From Pseudonocardia hydrocarbonoxydans (GTDB taxonomy: Bacteria > Actinomycetota > Actinomycetes > Mycobacteriales > Pseudonocardiaceae), in the NCBI RefSeq assembly GCF_006539565.1, contig NZ_BJNG01000015.1:124001-188000 (forward strand): DNA of 64,000 nucleotides, written 5' to 3'. Positions 27,086 to 37,269 of this stretch are shown here, piece by piece. Below the pieces are notes generated by a model, which worked only from the letters and a program-made list of their open reading frames with translations, was not told where the DNA came from and made no database searches. The translations under genes and the position numbers were made by a program. How positions within the stretch are numbered: position 1 is the stretch's first letter; the number at the start of each line of letters is the position of its first letter.

Positions 27086-27780
27086 CCCGCCGCCACCGTC
27101 GACACCGGGAGCGGCTCCCCGGGGCAGCCGTCGAGCACGCGGGCGATCGCGGCCGCCTCCGCCGCGGTGACCCACAGCCCGTAGGTCGCCTTCACCGCCA
27201 CCTGCCGCGCCACGTAGGCACAGCGGTACCCGCGCGCGGGGGGCAGCCAGGTGGCCGCGTCGCCGTCGCCCTTGGCGCCGTTGGTCGGGCCGTCGACGGC
27301 GAGCAGGTTGAGCGGGTCGTTGGCGAACAGCTCGCGGGTCCGCGGGTCGAGCTGCTGGGCGCCGGTCTGCCAGGCGTTGGACAGCGACACGACGTGGTCG
27401 ATCTGCACGTCGGCGCTGGTGGCCTCGCCGCGCAGGAACGGCACGCCGTCGCCGGTGTAGGGGTCGAGCAGGGCGCCGGAGACCACCACGCAGTCGCGGG
27501 TGCCCGGCCGGAACTCCACCGAGGACAGGTCGCGGGCGAGGACCTGGTTGCGCTGGTCGCAGCCGTCGCGGTCCACGTCGGCCCAGCGCTGGCCGAACTC
27601 GTCGCGCTCGTAGCCCGTCCGCGGGGCGCGCCCCTTGACCGGGAGGGCGGCCAGCGCGGTGGCGGCGTCGCCGGTCGGGGTGGGCGCGACCGGCTGCGTC
27701 GGCAGCCCGGTCAGCTCGAACCCGGCGCAGCCCGACAGCAGCAGCAGGGTCAACAGGATCGGGAGCAGGGACGGGCGCAC
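27064..27780 (-). CDS. Secreted lipoprotein with HNH (DUF1524/GmrSD-type) nuclease domain
   Basis: 238 aa from GTG 27780. The signal peptide PSLLPILLTLLLLSGC ends in a lipobox (L-S-G-C). The domain shows GYERDEFGQRWADVDRDGCDQRNQVLARDL, then the core VQIDHVVSLSNAWQTGAQ and NDPLNLLAVDGPTNGAKGD, which together form the His-Asn metal finger of the family. It is likely an exported, membrane-tethered nuclease, perhaps for nutrient DNA or for defence; this is inference. The start is supported by minus-strand CATCCT 7 nt upstream. The longer GTG/ATG options would put a basic, non-signal tail in front of the lipoprotein signal. Confidence 0.85.
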   Translation of the reverse strand: MRPSLLPILLTLLLLSGCAGFELTGLPTQPVAPTPTGDAATALAALPVKGRAPRTGYERDEFGQRWADVDRDGCDQRNQVLARDLSSVEFRPGTRDCVVVSGALLDPYTGDGVPFLRGEATSADVQIDHVVSLSNAWQTGAQQLDPRTRELFANDPLNLLAVDGPTNGAKGDGDAATWLPPARGYRCAYVARQVAVKATYGLWVTAAEAAAIARVLDGCPGEPLPVSTVAAGQAAATR

Positions 27781-27840
27781 CCGTCCCAGGATGACGTACC
27801 GGTGCGCCGGAGGCCGCCCGGCACGCCGCCCGGACGACGA

Positions 27841-27873
27841 ACGGCGCGGCACCCCGGTGGGGCGCCGCGCCGT
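27841..27873. terminator. Strong hairpin after the DEAD-box helicase gene
   Basis: ACGGCGCGGC (27841-27850) pairs with GCCGCGCCGT (27864-27873). The inner CCCC/GGGG stem closes on loop GGT. It lies 32 nt past the helicase stop and 60 bp before the HNH lipoprotein start, so it separates the two minus-strand units. Confidence 0.75.
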
Positions 27874-27875
27874 CG

Positions 27876-27907
27876 GGCGGAGCGTGGGTCAGGCGGAGCG
27901 TGGGTCA
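27876..27907. repeat. 16-bp perfect tandem duplication at the helicase stop codon
   Basis: GGCGGAGCGTGGGTCA occurs twice without a gap (27876-27891, 27892-27907). Read on the minus strand each copy begins with TGA, so the helicase stop is duplicated. It looks like a recent slippage event. Confidence 0.85.
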
Positions 27908-29395
27908 GGCGGCCGAGCGACGCCCGCCGGTGCGCGGACGTCCGCCGCGGGCCCCGCCGCGCGGGGCACCGGCGCCGGCGCCGGCGCCGGACGCACCGCG
28001 CGGGCGACGGCCGTTGCCGCGGGGCTGCTGTGCCGGCTTCGGCGGCTCCACGATCGGCACCCCGGACGGGACCCGGGCGCCGGTGACCGCGGTCAGCGCC
28101 GCGTCGCCCGGTGCGACGTCGGTGTGGGTGGCCTTGACCCCGGCGAGCCGGGTGAGGCGCTCGACGTCGCGGCGCTCCGGCGGCGTCACCATCGTGACGA
28201 CGACGCCCGAGTCGCCGGCCCGGGCGGTCCGGCCCGCGCGGTGCAGGTAGTCCTTCGGGTCGGCGGGCGGATCGACGTGCACCACGAGCGAGACGTCGTC
28301 GACGTGGATGCCGCGGGCGGCGACGTCGGTGGCGACCAGCACGGGCGTCCGCCCGTCCTTGAACTCGGCGATGGCGCGGTTGCGGGCGTTCTGCGCCTTG
28401 CCGCCGTGCAGCGCCCCGGCGTTGACGCCCTCCCGGCGCAGGCCCTTGACCAGCCGGTCGACGCCGTGCTTGGTGCGCACGAACAGGATCGTGCGGCCGT
28501 CGCGGGCGGCGATCTCGGTGATCACCCGCGGCTTCGCCGACAGGTCGACGTGCAGCACGTGGTGGTCCATCGTGGCCACCTGCGCGGTGGACGACGCGAT
28601 CGACCGGGTGACCGGGTCGGTGAGGTACTGGCGCACCAGCGTGCCGACCTCGCCGTCGAGCGTGGCGGAGAACAGCAGGCGCTGGCCGTCGGCCGGGGTG
28701 AGGTCGAGGATCCGGCGGACCTGGGGCAGGAAGCCCATGTCGGCCATCCGGTCGGCCTCGTCGATCGCGGTGATCTCGACGCCGGACAGGTCACACGTGC
28801 GCTGCGTGGTGTGGTCGGTGAGCCGGCCGGGGGTGGCGACCAGCAGGTCGATGCCCCGGTTGAGCTCGCTGACCTGGCGGTTGAACGACATGCCGCCGAC
28901 GACCGAGGTGGTGGTGAGGCCGAGCGCCCGCGCGAACGGGGTGAGCGCGTCGACGACCTGCGTCGCCAGCTCCCGGGTGGGCACCAGCACCAGCCCGCGC
29001 GGGCGGCGGGCCTGCGAGCGGCCACCGGCCAGGCGCGAGAGCAGCGCGAGGCCGAAGGCGAGGGTCTTGCCGGAGCCGGTCTGGCCGCGGCCGAGCAGGT
29101 CGCGCCCGGCGATCGTGTCGGGCAGCGTGGCGGCCTGGATCGGGAACGGCTCGGTGAAGCCCTCCACGGCCAGGGCCTTGACGACCGGCTCGGGCAGCCC
29201 GAGCTGGGCGAAGGTGGGCATGCCGGACTCCGGCACGGTCCACAGCACCTCGGGGGGCGCGGGCGCGGCGGGGGCCGACGGCCGGGCCGGGCCGCGGGAG
29301 CGGCCGCCCGAGGAGGGGCGCCCACCGCCGGAGCGGCGCGGGCGCGGGCTCGCCGGCGAGAACTGCACACGGCGAGAAGAACTGGGGGAAGACAA
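27905..29395 (-). CDS. DEAD-box ATP-dependent RNA helicase
   Basis: 496 aa from TTG 29395, which has GGAGG exactly 8 nt upstream. Helicase motifs in order: Q motif PFPIQAATLP, I GQTGSGKT, Ia PTRELA, II DEAD (AIDEADRMADMGF), III SAT, IV ILFVRT, V ATDVAARGIHVDDV, and VI HRAGRTARAGDSG. The N-terminal 55 residues are Ser/Arg/Pro-rich, and the C-terminal tail is Gly/Arg-rich (RGG-like, GARGGRPRTGGRR), likely an RNA-binding extension. A RhlE/DeaD-type role in RNA remodelling or ribosome assembly is expected. A leader of about 160 nt precedes it, and a RIO kinase gene lies upstream. Confidence 0.93.
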   Translation of the reverse strand: MSSPSSSRRVQFSPASPRPRRSGGGRPSSGGRSRGPARPSAPAAPAPPEVLWTVPESGMPTFAQLGLPEPVVKALAVEGFTEPFPIQAATLPDTIAGRDLLGRGQTGSGKTLAFGLALLSRLAGGRSQARRPRGLVLVPTRELATQVVDALTPFARALGLTTTSVVGGMSFNRQVSELNRGIDLLVATPGRLTDHTTQRTCDLSGVEITAIDEADRMADMGFLPQVRRILDLTPADGQRLLFSATLDGEVGTLVRQYLTDPVTRSIASSTAQVATMDHHVLHVDLSAKPRVITEIAARDGRTILFVRTKHGVDRLVKGLRREGVNAGALHGGKAQNARNRAIAEFKDGRTPVLVATDVAARGIHVDDVSLVVHVDPPADPKDYLHRAGRTARAGDSGVVVTMVTPPERRDVERLTRLAGVKATHTDVAPGDAALTAVTGARVPSGVPIVEPPKPAQQPRGNGRRPRGASGAGAGAGAPRGGARGGRPRTGGRRSAA

Positions 29396-29568
29396 GAAAG
29401 GAACCTCCGGGACGTGGCACGTCAGCACGGAGAGGCAGCGCCGAGATGGCGGCGGCTGAGATCTCGAGGGACGAGCCCGGGCGCAGACGTTGCGCCCTGG
29501 TGGGTACTGCGGGTGCGCCTTCGGGGGACGGCCACGTGGGCCGGGCCGGGCGCTCGTGATCGAGTCTA
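29396..29568 (-). promoter_or_regulatory. Long helicase leader with promoter and hairpin
   Basis: Minus-strand -10-like TAGACT is at 29568-29563, giving a leader of roughly 160 nt. It includes a perfect stem GGGCGCA-GACGT-TGCGCCC (29479-29497) and ends with the Shine-Dalgarno GGAGG (29408-29404). Long structured leaders are typical of cold-inducible RNA helicase genes; regulation here is inferred. Confidence 0.5.
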
Positions 29569-29595
29569 ACCGCCCGGCCCGGCACCGCTCGCCAC

Positions 29596-30501
29596 CTAGG
29601 CTGTGACACCCCCCATGCCCAGCGCCCGCCGCAGCTCGGCGAGCAGCTCGTCGGGCCCGCCGACCTCCGGCGGCAGCCCCCGTGCGACGAACCACCCGCC
29701 GATCCGGCGCACGTCGCGGGCCAGGAAGTCCGGGCCCTGCGGGTTGCCGACGACGTCGACGACCTGCGGCAGGTCGATGAGCACCAGCCGGTCGCGGTGG
29801 ACCAGCACGTTGTAGGCGGACAGGTCGCCGTGCGTCAGGCCGTGCCGGGCGAGCCCGAGCACGGCGTCGACGAGCTGGTGCCACAGATCACACAGCTGCG
29901 CGGCGTCGGGACGGCACCGGTCGAGCCGGGGCGCGGCCGTGCCGTCGGGGTCGCCGACGAACTCCATGAGCAGCTCCGTGCCGGAGCACTGCACCGGATA
30001 CGGCACCGCCACGCCGTGGCTCCACAGCAGCGACAGCGCCGCGAACTCCGCGTCCGCCCACTGCCCGGCGAGCAGGTCGCGGCCGAACGCGGTGCGGTGC
30101 GCCATCGCACGGGTCTCGCGGGAGCGCCGCACGCGGCGGCCCTCCTGGTAGCCCGCGTCGCGGTGGAACATGCGGTGCTCGGCGGTGCGGTAGCGCTTGA
30201 CCGCCATCACCGCGCGACGCCCGGTGCCGGGCACCGCGCGTTCCAGCAGGCCGACGTCGGCCTCCTTGCCGGACTTGACGGTGCCCAGCTCGGTGTCGAC
30301 CGCGGCGTGGTCGGTGACCACCCAGTCCGGCCGGGGCTCGGGCCCGTGCCGGGCGCCGTCCCAGGTGGACCAGCGGTCGCCCTCGGACGGCCCGTCGGCG
30401 TCCTCGCCTGCGCGCTCGTCGAGGGTGGAGAGGTCGATCCGCCCGCGGCGGACCGGGATGTCGTCGTCGAAGCGGCGACGCTTGCGGGTGGGCTCGTACA
30501 A
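29596..30501 (-). CDS. RIO-family atypical serine protein kinase
   Basis: 301 aa from TTG 30501, with AGGAG 7 nt upstream. The N-terminal 55 residues are charged and linker-like. The RIO domain has TVKSGKEADVGLLE (nucleotide loop), MAVKRYR (Lys), catalytic HGDLSAYNVLVH, and metal-binding LIDLPQVVD. RIO kinases act in ribosome maturation in eukaryotes and archaea, with poorly defined roles in bacteria. The adjacent RNA helicase on the same strand suggests a shared RNA or ribosome role, which is inference. Upstream bases 30502-30676 hold no gene I can support. Confidence 0.9.
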   Translation of the reverse strand: MYEPTRKRRRFDDDIPVRRGRIDLSTLDERAGEDADGPSEGDRWSTWDGARHGPEPRPDWVVTDHAAVDTELGTVKSGKEADVGLLERAVPGTGRRAVMAVKRYRTAEHRMFHRDAGYQEGRRVRRSRETRAMAHRTAFGRDLLAGQWADAEFAALSLLWSHGVAVPYPVQCSGTELLMEFVGDPDGTAAPRLDRCRPDAAQLCDLWHQLVDAVLGLARHGLTHGDLSAYNVLVHRDRLVLIDLPQVVDVVGNPQGPDFLARDVRRIGGWFVARGLPPEVGGPDELLAELRRALGMGGVTA

Positions 30502-30676
30502 CGGGGGTCTCCTGGTGAGGACGCCCCGGTGATCGAGTCAGCGCGGGGCGGGGATCGGACGGGCGCACGCACGTCCGGCGACAGTCGTGGACATCACGCA
30601 CACCTCCGATCGCTCTCGAACCAGGGCAGACCCTCGCGCACCGACCGCGACGCGCACAACCGGATTTCCGGTCGGG

Positions 30677-30701
30677 GTTTCGCCGAGCCGGGCGCGGGTA
30701 C
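30677..30701 (+). promoter_or_regulatory. SigF/SigB-type promoter for the formaldehyde dehydrogenase operon
   Basis: GTTT at 30677-30680, a 15-nt spacer, and GGGTAC at 30696-30701 match the actinobacterial general-stress consensus GTTT-N15-17-GGGTAT at nine of ten fixed positions. The GTG start, with GAGAGGAG before it, follows 41 nt after the -10. Confidence 0.65.
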
Positions 30702-30742
30702 CCGTTCCATGCCCACCACCGCATCTATCGAGAGGAGATCCT

Positions 30743-31881
<1,139 letters not shown>

Positions 31882-31882
<1 letters not shown>

Positions 31883-32799
31883 TGCGGGCCTACGTGTTCA
31901 CGCGCTACGGCGGCGCGGAGAACCAGGAGTTCCAGGACCTGCCGACGCCCGAGCCCGGCCCGTCGGAGGTGCGCATCGCGGTGTGCGCGGCCGGGGTCAA
32001 CCCGGTCGACTGGAAGATCCGCGCCGGCTGGATGCGCGATGACATGGCACTCGACCTGCCGGCCCCGCTCGGCGTCGAGGCAGCAGGCGTCGTGGAGGCG
32101 GTCGGTCAGGACGTCGACGGGTACTCGGTGGGCGACGAGGTGTTCGGCAGCACGGCGACCGGCTCCGGCGGCTACGCCGAGCAGGCCCTGCTGAGCGCGG
32201 CCGCGACGGCCCGCAAGCCCGCCGGGCTGCCGTTCACCACGGCCGCGGTGCTGCCGGTGGCCGCGGCCACCGCCTACGACGGGATCGGGCAGCTCAAGCT
32301 CGACCCCGGCACGACGCTGCTGATCAACGGCATCGGCGGGGGAGTGGGGGTGATGGCGGCGCAGGTCGCCCGCGACCGCGACATCACCGTGGTCGGCACC
32401 GCATCGGAGGACAAGCGGGCGCTGGTGGAGAGCCTCGGCGCGATCCTCGTCCCGTACGGCGCCGACACCGCCGACCGCGTGCGCCAGATCCTCCCCGACG
32501 GCGTCGACGCGGTCCTCGACCTCGTCGGCGGGGACGCCCTGCGCGCGGTGGCCGGGCTGTCCCGTGACCCGGGGCGGGTCGTGTCGGCGGCCGACCCGGT
32601 CACCGTCGTGGAGGTGGGCGGGTCGCCGATCGAGCGGGACCGTACCTCCACCGTGCTCGACGCCGTGGTCGCGCTCGTCGTCGCCGGGAAGATCGACCCG
32701 CACGTGGCCGAGGTGTTCCCCCTCGACGACGCCGCGGCCGCGCTGCAGGCCGTGGAGGCCGGGCACGCCCGCGGCAAGGTCGTGCTCGAGATCGGGTGA
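31882..32799 (+). CDS. NADP-dependent quinone oxidoreductase-like (zinc-free MDR) protein
   Basis: 305 aa. A medium-chain reductase without the zinc ligands. The N-terminal GroES-like part has VNPVDWKIRAGWMRDDM and LGVEAAGVVEAVG. The Rossmann part has TLLINGIGGGVGVMAAQVARDRDITVVGTAS. The C-terminus GHARGKVVLEIG is typical of the QOR family. It is cotranscribed with the formaldehyde dehydrogenase (TGATG overlap), so it probably helps deal with reactive carbonyls or quinones under stress. Confidence 0.87.
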
Positions 32800-33279
32800 T
32801 CAGGACGGGCGGGGCTGCATGAGGTCCCAGACGGCCGCGGTCGCCAGGCCGTAGGCGAGGTGGGGGACCAGGTCCGAGACCCAGGAGCCGGCCGGCCACT
32901 CGCGGGGATCGGTGATGCCGAACGCGGCCATCGGGCCGGTGGTGCCCACGTTGGCCACCACCCCCGCACCGACACCGAGCACGGCCAGCGGAACCCGGCC
33001 CAGCCGCGGGCGGACCGCGCCGTAGATCGCGCCGGTGCCCAGCCCGGCGGCGATGCCGAGCAGGGCGCCGACGCCCGAACGCCGGTTGGCGGCCTCGTCA
33101 CTGTCCGGCCCGTCGGTCGACAGCGTGGCCCCGGTGAGCTTCTCCGCCCCGCGGACCGTGTCCTCGGGGGTGGTACTGGCCGGCCGGGCCCGCGCGACCA
33201 TGTCGAGGTAGGTGACGAGGTTGAGGGCCGTCGTCCCGGCCGCGCCTGCGGCGACCCCGGTGAGCAGATTGCGCATCAT
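32800..33279 (-). CDS. Small hydrophobic protein of unknown function, probably membrane
   Basis: 159 aa from ATG 33279; an in-frame second ATG follows at once. It has Gly/Ala-rich hydrophobic stretches (LLTGVAAGAAGTTALNLVTYL; GVGALLGIAAGLGTGAIYGAV; VPLAVLGVGAGVVANVGTT; LAYGLATAAVWDLM), suggesting up to four short membrane segments. No family motif is recognised. The promoter resembles the SigF type and is divergent from that of the SnoaL-like gene, so both are likely stress-induced. Longer in-frame starts upstream would cross that promoter and are rejected. Confidence 0.65.
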   Translation of the reverse strand: MMRNLLTGVAAGAAGTTALNLVTYLDMVARARPASTTPEDTVRGAEKLTGATLSTDGPDSDEAANRRSGVGALLGIAAGLGTGAIYGAVRPRLGRVPLAVLGVGAGVVANVGTTGPMAAFGITDPREWPAGSWVSDLVPHLAYGLATAAVWDLMQPRPS

Positions 33280-33288
33280 GGGACGGCG

Positions 33289-33314
33289 GTACCCGGCCCG
33301 GTCGCGGTCCACAC
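33289..33314 (-). promoter_or_regulatory. SigF/SigB-like promoter of the membrane-protein gene
   Basis: On the minus strand GTGT (33314-33311), 16-nt spacer, GGGTAC (33294-33289), then 9 nt to ATG 33279. The message may be leaderless. Confidence 0.5.
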
Positions 33315-33349
33315 CGGACGGGGCCCGATGTGAGCGATCTCCGGTCTGG

Positions 33350-33376
33350 GTGTGTGCCGGCGTTCGACCCGGGTAG
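33350..33376 (+). promoter_or_regulatory. SigF/SigB-like promoter of the SnoaL-like gene
   Basis: GTGT (33350-33353), 17-nt spacer, GGGTAG (33371-33376), then 9 nt to ATG 33386. It is divergent from the similar promoter at 33289-33314. Confidence 0.45.
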
Positions 33377-33385
33377 TCACCTCCC

Positions 33386-33844
33386 ATGACGAAGGAACAG
33401 AACATCGCCACGCAAGAGAAGGCCTCCACGCACATCAACGCCGGGGAGATCGACGCGGCGATGGACGTCCTGTTCGCCGTCGACGCGGTCGACCACGACC
33501 CCGCTCCGGATCAGGGTCCGGGCAGGGAGGGCTTCCGCGGCTTCTTCCGCACCCTGACCACCGGGTTCCCGGACGCGCATCTCGAGCCGCAGACGATGGT
33601 CGTCGACGAGGAGAACGTCGCGTTCGCCTACACCCTCACCGGCACGCACCGGGGTGAGTTCAACGGCGTCGCGGCGACCGGGAAGCGCATCGAGGTCCGC
33701 GGGCTGCAGATCGGCCGCTTCGTCGACGGGCAGATCGTCGAGCGGTGGGGCGCCACCGACGAGGCCGGCATCATGCAGCAGATCGGCGCCGCCCGGGGAG
33801 CGGACAAGGGCCTGGTCGACAAGCTCAAGGGCGCGTTCAACTGA
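33386..33844 (+). CDS. SnoaL-like polyketide-cyclase-fold protein
   Basis: 152 aa, cytoplasmic. It has the cone-shaped alpha+beta barrel pattern of SnoaL-like ester cyclases: AMDVLFAVDAVDHDPAPDQGPGREGFRGFFRTLTTGFPD, then FAYTLTGTHRGEFNGVAATGKRIEVRGLQIGRFVDGQIVERWGATDEAGIMQQIG. Most such proteins in genomes have no known substrate, and nothing nearby suggests a polyketide pathway. The stress-type promoter suggests induction in stationary phase or stress. Confidence 0.85.
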   Translation: MTKEQNIATQEKASTHINAGEIDAAMDVLFAVDAVDHDPAPDQGPGREGFRGFFRTLTTGFPDAHLEPQTMVVDEENVAFAYTLTGTHRGEFNGVAATGKRIEVRGLQIGRFVDGQIVERWGATDEAGIMQQIGAARGADKGLVDKLKGAFN

Positions 33845-33860
33845 CCCCGGCGTCCGGGTC

Positions 33861-34610
33861 TCAGGCCGGCACGACCACGTGCAGCGCCGAGGGACCCGGG
33901 CGTTCGACGCGCATCCCGGCGCGGCGGGCGATCGTCGCCACCGCGGCCGCGTCGGCGGGCTCCGCGCGGGTGCCGGCGAGCAGCCGGGCCAGCCGCCCCT
34001 TGTGCGCCTTGTTGAAGTGGCTGATCACCGTGCGCGTGCCGTCGGGGCGCTCGGCGAGCACGTCGACGTCGATCGCGCCCGGCACGCGCGCGAGTGCGGC
34101 GTAGGAGCCCGAGCGCAGGTCGACGACCAGCTCGCCGTCGGCGACGGCGCGCAGCACCGGTTCCAGCAGCGGCCGCCACGCGGCGGCCAGGGTGCCGCGG
34201 CCGGGCAGCGCCGACCCGGCGGAGAGGCGGTAGGCCGGGATCGGGTCGCCCGCGCGCAGCAGCCCGAACAGCGCCGATCCGACGGCGAGGCGCTCCACGG
34301 CCCGGCCGGCGGCGGCGCCCCGCAGCGAGCGCACGTCGAGGGCGTCGTAGAGGACGCCGGTGTAGCGGTGCAGCGCGGGCGCGGTCGGGGCGGTCCACAG
34401 CGCGGCGTTGCGGGCGATCTCCGCGTCCTGCCGGGGGGAGAGGCCCAGCGCGGCGCGGGAGGCGTCGACGTCGGAGGCGAGCCCGACGAGGGCGTCGACG
34501 AGCTCGGTGCGCAGGGGGTGGAGTTCCGGGTGGCTCAGGGCGTCCAGCGCCAGCGGTGGGCCGTCGCCCCCGTCGGTCTTCGTCTCCGACGGCGGGAGCA
34601 GCACGAGCAC
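33861..34610 (-). CDS. yaaA: YaaA-family peroxide stress protein
   Basis: 249 aa. YaaA (DUF328) lowers free iron and oxidative DNA damage in E. coli during peroxide stress. Seen here: the N-terminal LVLLPPSETK, the central RYTGVLYDALD, and VVDLRSGSYAAL, with ISHFNKAHKGRLARLL near the end; these are the conserved blocks. The start GTG 34610 is 6 nt after minus-strand TACCGT, a leaderless pattern. It is divergent from the metY leader peptide. Confidence 0.9.
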   Translation of the reverse strand: MLVLLPPSETKTDGGDGPPLALDALSHPELHPLRTELVDALVGLASDVDASRAALGLSPRQDAEIARNAALWTAPTAPALHRYTGVLYDALDVRSLRGAAAGRAVERLAVGSALFGLLRAGDPIPAYRLSAGSALPGRGTLAAAWRPLLEPVLRAVADGELVVDLRSGSYAALARVPGAIDVDVLAERPDGTRTVISHFNKAHKGRLARLLAGTRAEPADAAAVATIARRAGMRVERPGPSALHVVVPA

Positions 34611-34616
34611 CCCCGA

Positions 34617-34622
34617 ACGGTA
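34617..34622 (-). promoter_or_regulatory. Leaderless -10 of yaaA
   Basis: Minus-strand TACCGT, then 6 nt, then GTG 34610. The same hexamer serves the divergent leader peptide 32 bp away. Confidence 0.6.
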
Positions 34623-34653
34623 GACGTGCGTTGTGCCGCGGTGACGGGCCGGT

Positions 34654-34659
34654 TACCGT
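34654..34659 (+). promoter_or_regulatory. Leaderless -10 of the metY leader peptide
   Basis: TACCGT, then 7 nt, then GTG 34667. Transcription is expected to start on or next to the first base of the leader-peptide codon. Confidence 0.65.
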
Positions 34660-34666
34660 CGCGTTC

Positions 34667-34741
34667 GTGATCCGTCTCGTGACCCGCCGGCATGTGGACT
34701 ACATGCGCGTCACGAGCTCGGCCTGTCGACCCGGCCGCTGA
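34667..34741 (+). CDS. Leader peptide of metY-metX, cysteine-attenuator type
   Basis: 24 aa ending RHVDYMRVTSSACRPGR. It matches the actinobacterial putative leader peptide pattern, in which a short ORF with R/L-H-V-D, an R-V-x-S core and a terminal Cys precedes sulfur-metabolism genes. In mycobacteria, leaderless Cys-containing short ORFs act as cysteine-responsive attenuators. Here the ORF is leaderless (TACCGT 7 nt before its GTG) and its TGA lies 38 nt before metY. The single Cys codon lies five codons before the stop, so ribosome stalling there when Cys-tRNA is scarce could change folding of the C/G-rich stretch that follows. The mechanism is inference. Confidence 0.75.
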   Translation: MIRLVTRRHVDYMRVTSSACRPGR

Positions 34742-34779
34742 CCCGCACCCCCCACGACCACCCCTCCCTGGAGACAACT
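34742..34779 (+). promoter_or_regulatory. Spacer between leader peptide and metY
   Basis: A 38-nt pyrimidine-rich stretch, ending with CTGGAGAC 5-10 nt before GTG 34780 as the ribosome site of metY. The C-runs (34747-34752) could pair with G-rich sequence of the leader ORF; no stable hairpin is obvious by eye. Confidence 0.4.
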
Positions 34780-36072
<1,293 letters not shown>

Positions 36073-36079
36073 TCAGGGC

Positions 36080-37216
36080 GTGACGACGACCCTGCACTCC
36101 CCTCCCGCCACCGGTGCGTGGCGGGAGGGGGACGACCCCGGACGGCGGCGGTGGACCGCCCCGTTCGCGATGCGCGTCGAGTCCGGGGCCGAGCTGCCCG
36201 AGGTGCGCATCGCCTACGAGACGTGGGGCGAGCCGAACGCCGACCGCTCCAACGCGGTGCTGGTGCTGCACGCGCTGACCGGTGACACCCACGTCACCGG
36301 TCCGGCCGGGCCCGGCCACCCCACACCCGGCTGGTGGGACACCCTCGTCGGACCGGGCACCCCGCTCGACCCGGCGCGCTGGTTCGTCGTGGCGCCCAAC
36401 GTCCTGGGCGGCTGCCAGGGCAGCACCGGACCCTCGTCGGCGGCCGCCGACGGCAGGCCGTGGGGCAGCCGGTTCCCGGTGCTGACCCCGCGCGACGCGG
36501 TCGCCGCGGAGGTCGTGCTGGCCGACGCGCTGGGGATCGACGCGTGGGCGCTGGTCGTCGGCGGGTCGATGGGGGCGATGCGCGCGCTGGAGTGGGCGGT
36601 CTCGGAGCCCGACCGGGTGCGGCGGCTGGGCCTGCTGGCCGGTCCCGCGGCCACCTCGGCCGACCAGATCGGCTGGGCGGCACCGCAGATCGCGGCGATC
36701 CGCGCCGACCCCGGCTGGCACGGGGGCGACTACCACGACGCCGCCCCCGGTGCGGGCCCGCACCGCGGCCTGGGCATCGCGCGCCGGATCGCGCACCTGA
36801 GCTACCGCAGCGGGTTCGAGCTGGGCGAGCGCTTCGGCCGCGCCCCCCAGGAGGGCGAGGACCCGTGGCGGGGCGGGCGGTACGCGGTGGAGAGCTACCT
36901 CGACCACCACGCGGCCAAGCTCGTCCACCGCTTCGACGCCGGCTCCTACGTGCGGCTGACCGAGATGATGAACGCCCACGACGTGGGTCGCGGCCGCGGC
37001 GGGGTCGCGGCGGCGCTGGCCCGGGTGCGCGCGGCCACGCTGGTGGGCGGCGTCAGCTCCGACCGGCTCTACCCGCCCGAGCAGCAGGCCGAGCTGGCCG
37101 CGGGCATCCCGCGATCGGGCCCGGCACGCATCATCGACTCGCCCTACGGCCACGACGGGTTCCTCATCGAGGCCGACGCGGTCTCGGCGATGATCGGGGA
37201 GCTGCTCGCCACGTGA
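36080..37216 (+). CDS. metX: Homoserine O-acetyltransferase
   Basis: 378 aa. This alpha/beta-fold enzyme acetylates homoserine with acetyl-CoA and provides the substrate of MetY. Motifs: VLVLHALTGDTHVTG, NVLGGCQGSTGPSS, the nucleophile elbow VVGGSMGAMRALEW, RIAHLSYRS, and the catalytic Asp/His parts SDRLYPPEQQ and YGHDGFL. It starts with GTG 36080 and is 7 nt from metY. No Shine-Dalgarno stronger than GATCAGGGC is visible, so it may depend on coupling. Confidence 0.95.
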   Translation: MTTTLHSPPATGAWREGDDPGRRRWTAPFAMRVESGAELPEVRIAYETWGEPNADRSNAVLVLHALTGDTHVTGPAGPGHPTPGWWDTLVGPGTPLDPARWFVVAPNVLGGCQGSTGPSSAAADGRPWGSRFPVLTPRDAVAAEVVLADALGIDAWALVVGGSMGAMRALEWAVSEPDRVRRLGLLAGPAATSADQIGWAAPQIAAIRADPGWHGGDYHDAAPGAGPHRGLGIARRIAHLSYRSGFELGERFGRAPQEGEDPWRGGRYAVESYLDHHAAKLVHRFDAGSYVRLTEMMNAHDVGRGRGGVAAALARVRAATLVGGVSSDRLYPPEQQAELAAGIPRSGPARIIDSPYGHDGFLIEADAVSAMIGELLAT

Positions 37217-37256
37217 CGGGGGCGCAACCGGGGTGAACCGGCCCGGGGGGCGTCGC

Positions 37257-37262
37257 TACTGT
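37257..37262 (+). promoter_or_regulatory. Leaderless -10 of proS
   Basis: TACTGT, then 7 nt, then GTG 37270, without a Shine-Dalgarno. Confidence 0.6.
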
Positions 37263-37269
37263 TCTCCGG

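Noticed and set aside
34611..34779. SAM or other riboswitch before metY
   Set aside because: I could not find a matching core fold, and the leader ORF with its own promoter fills most of the space.
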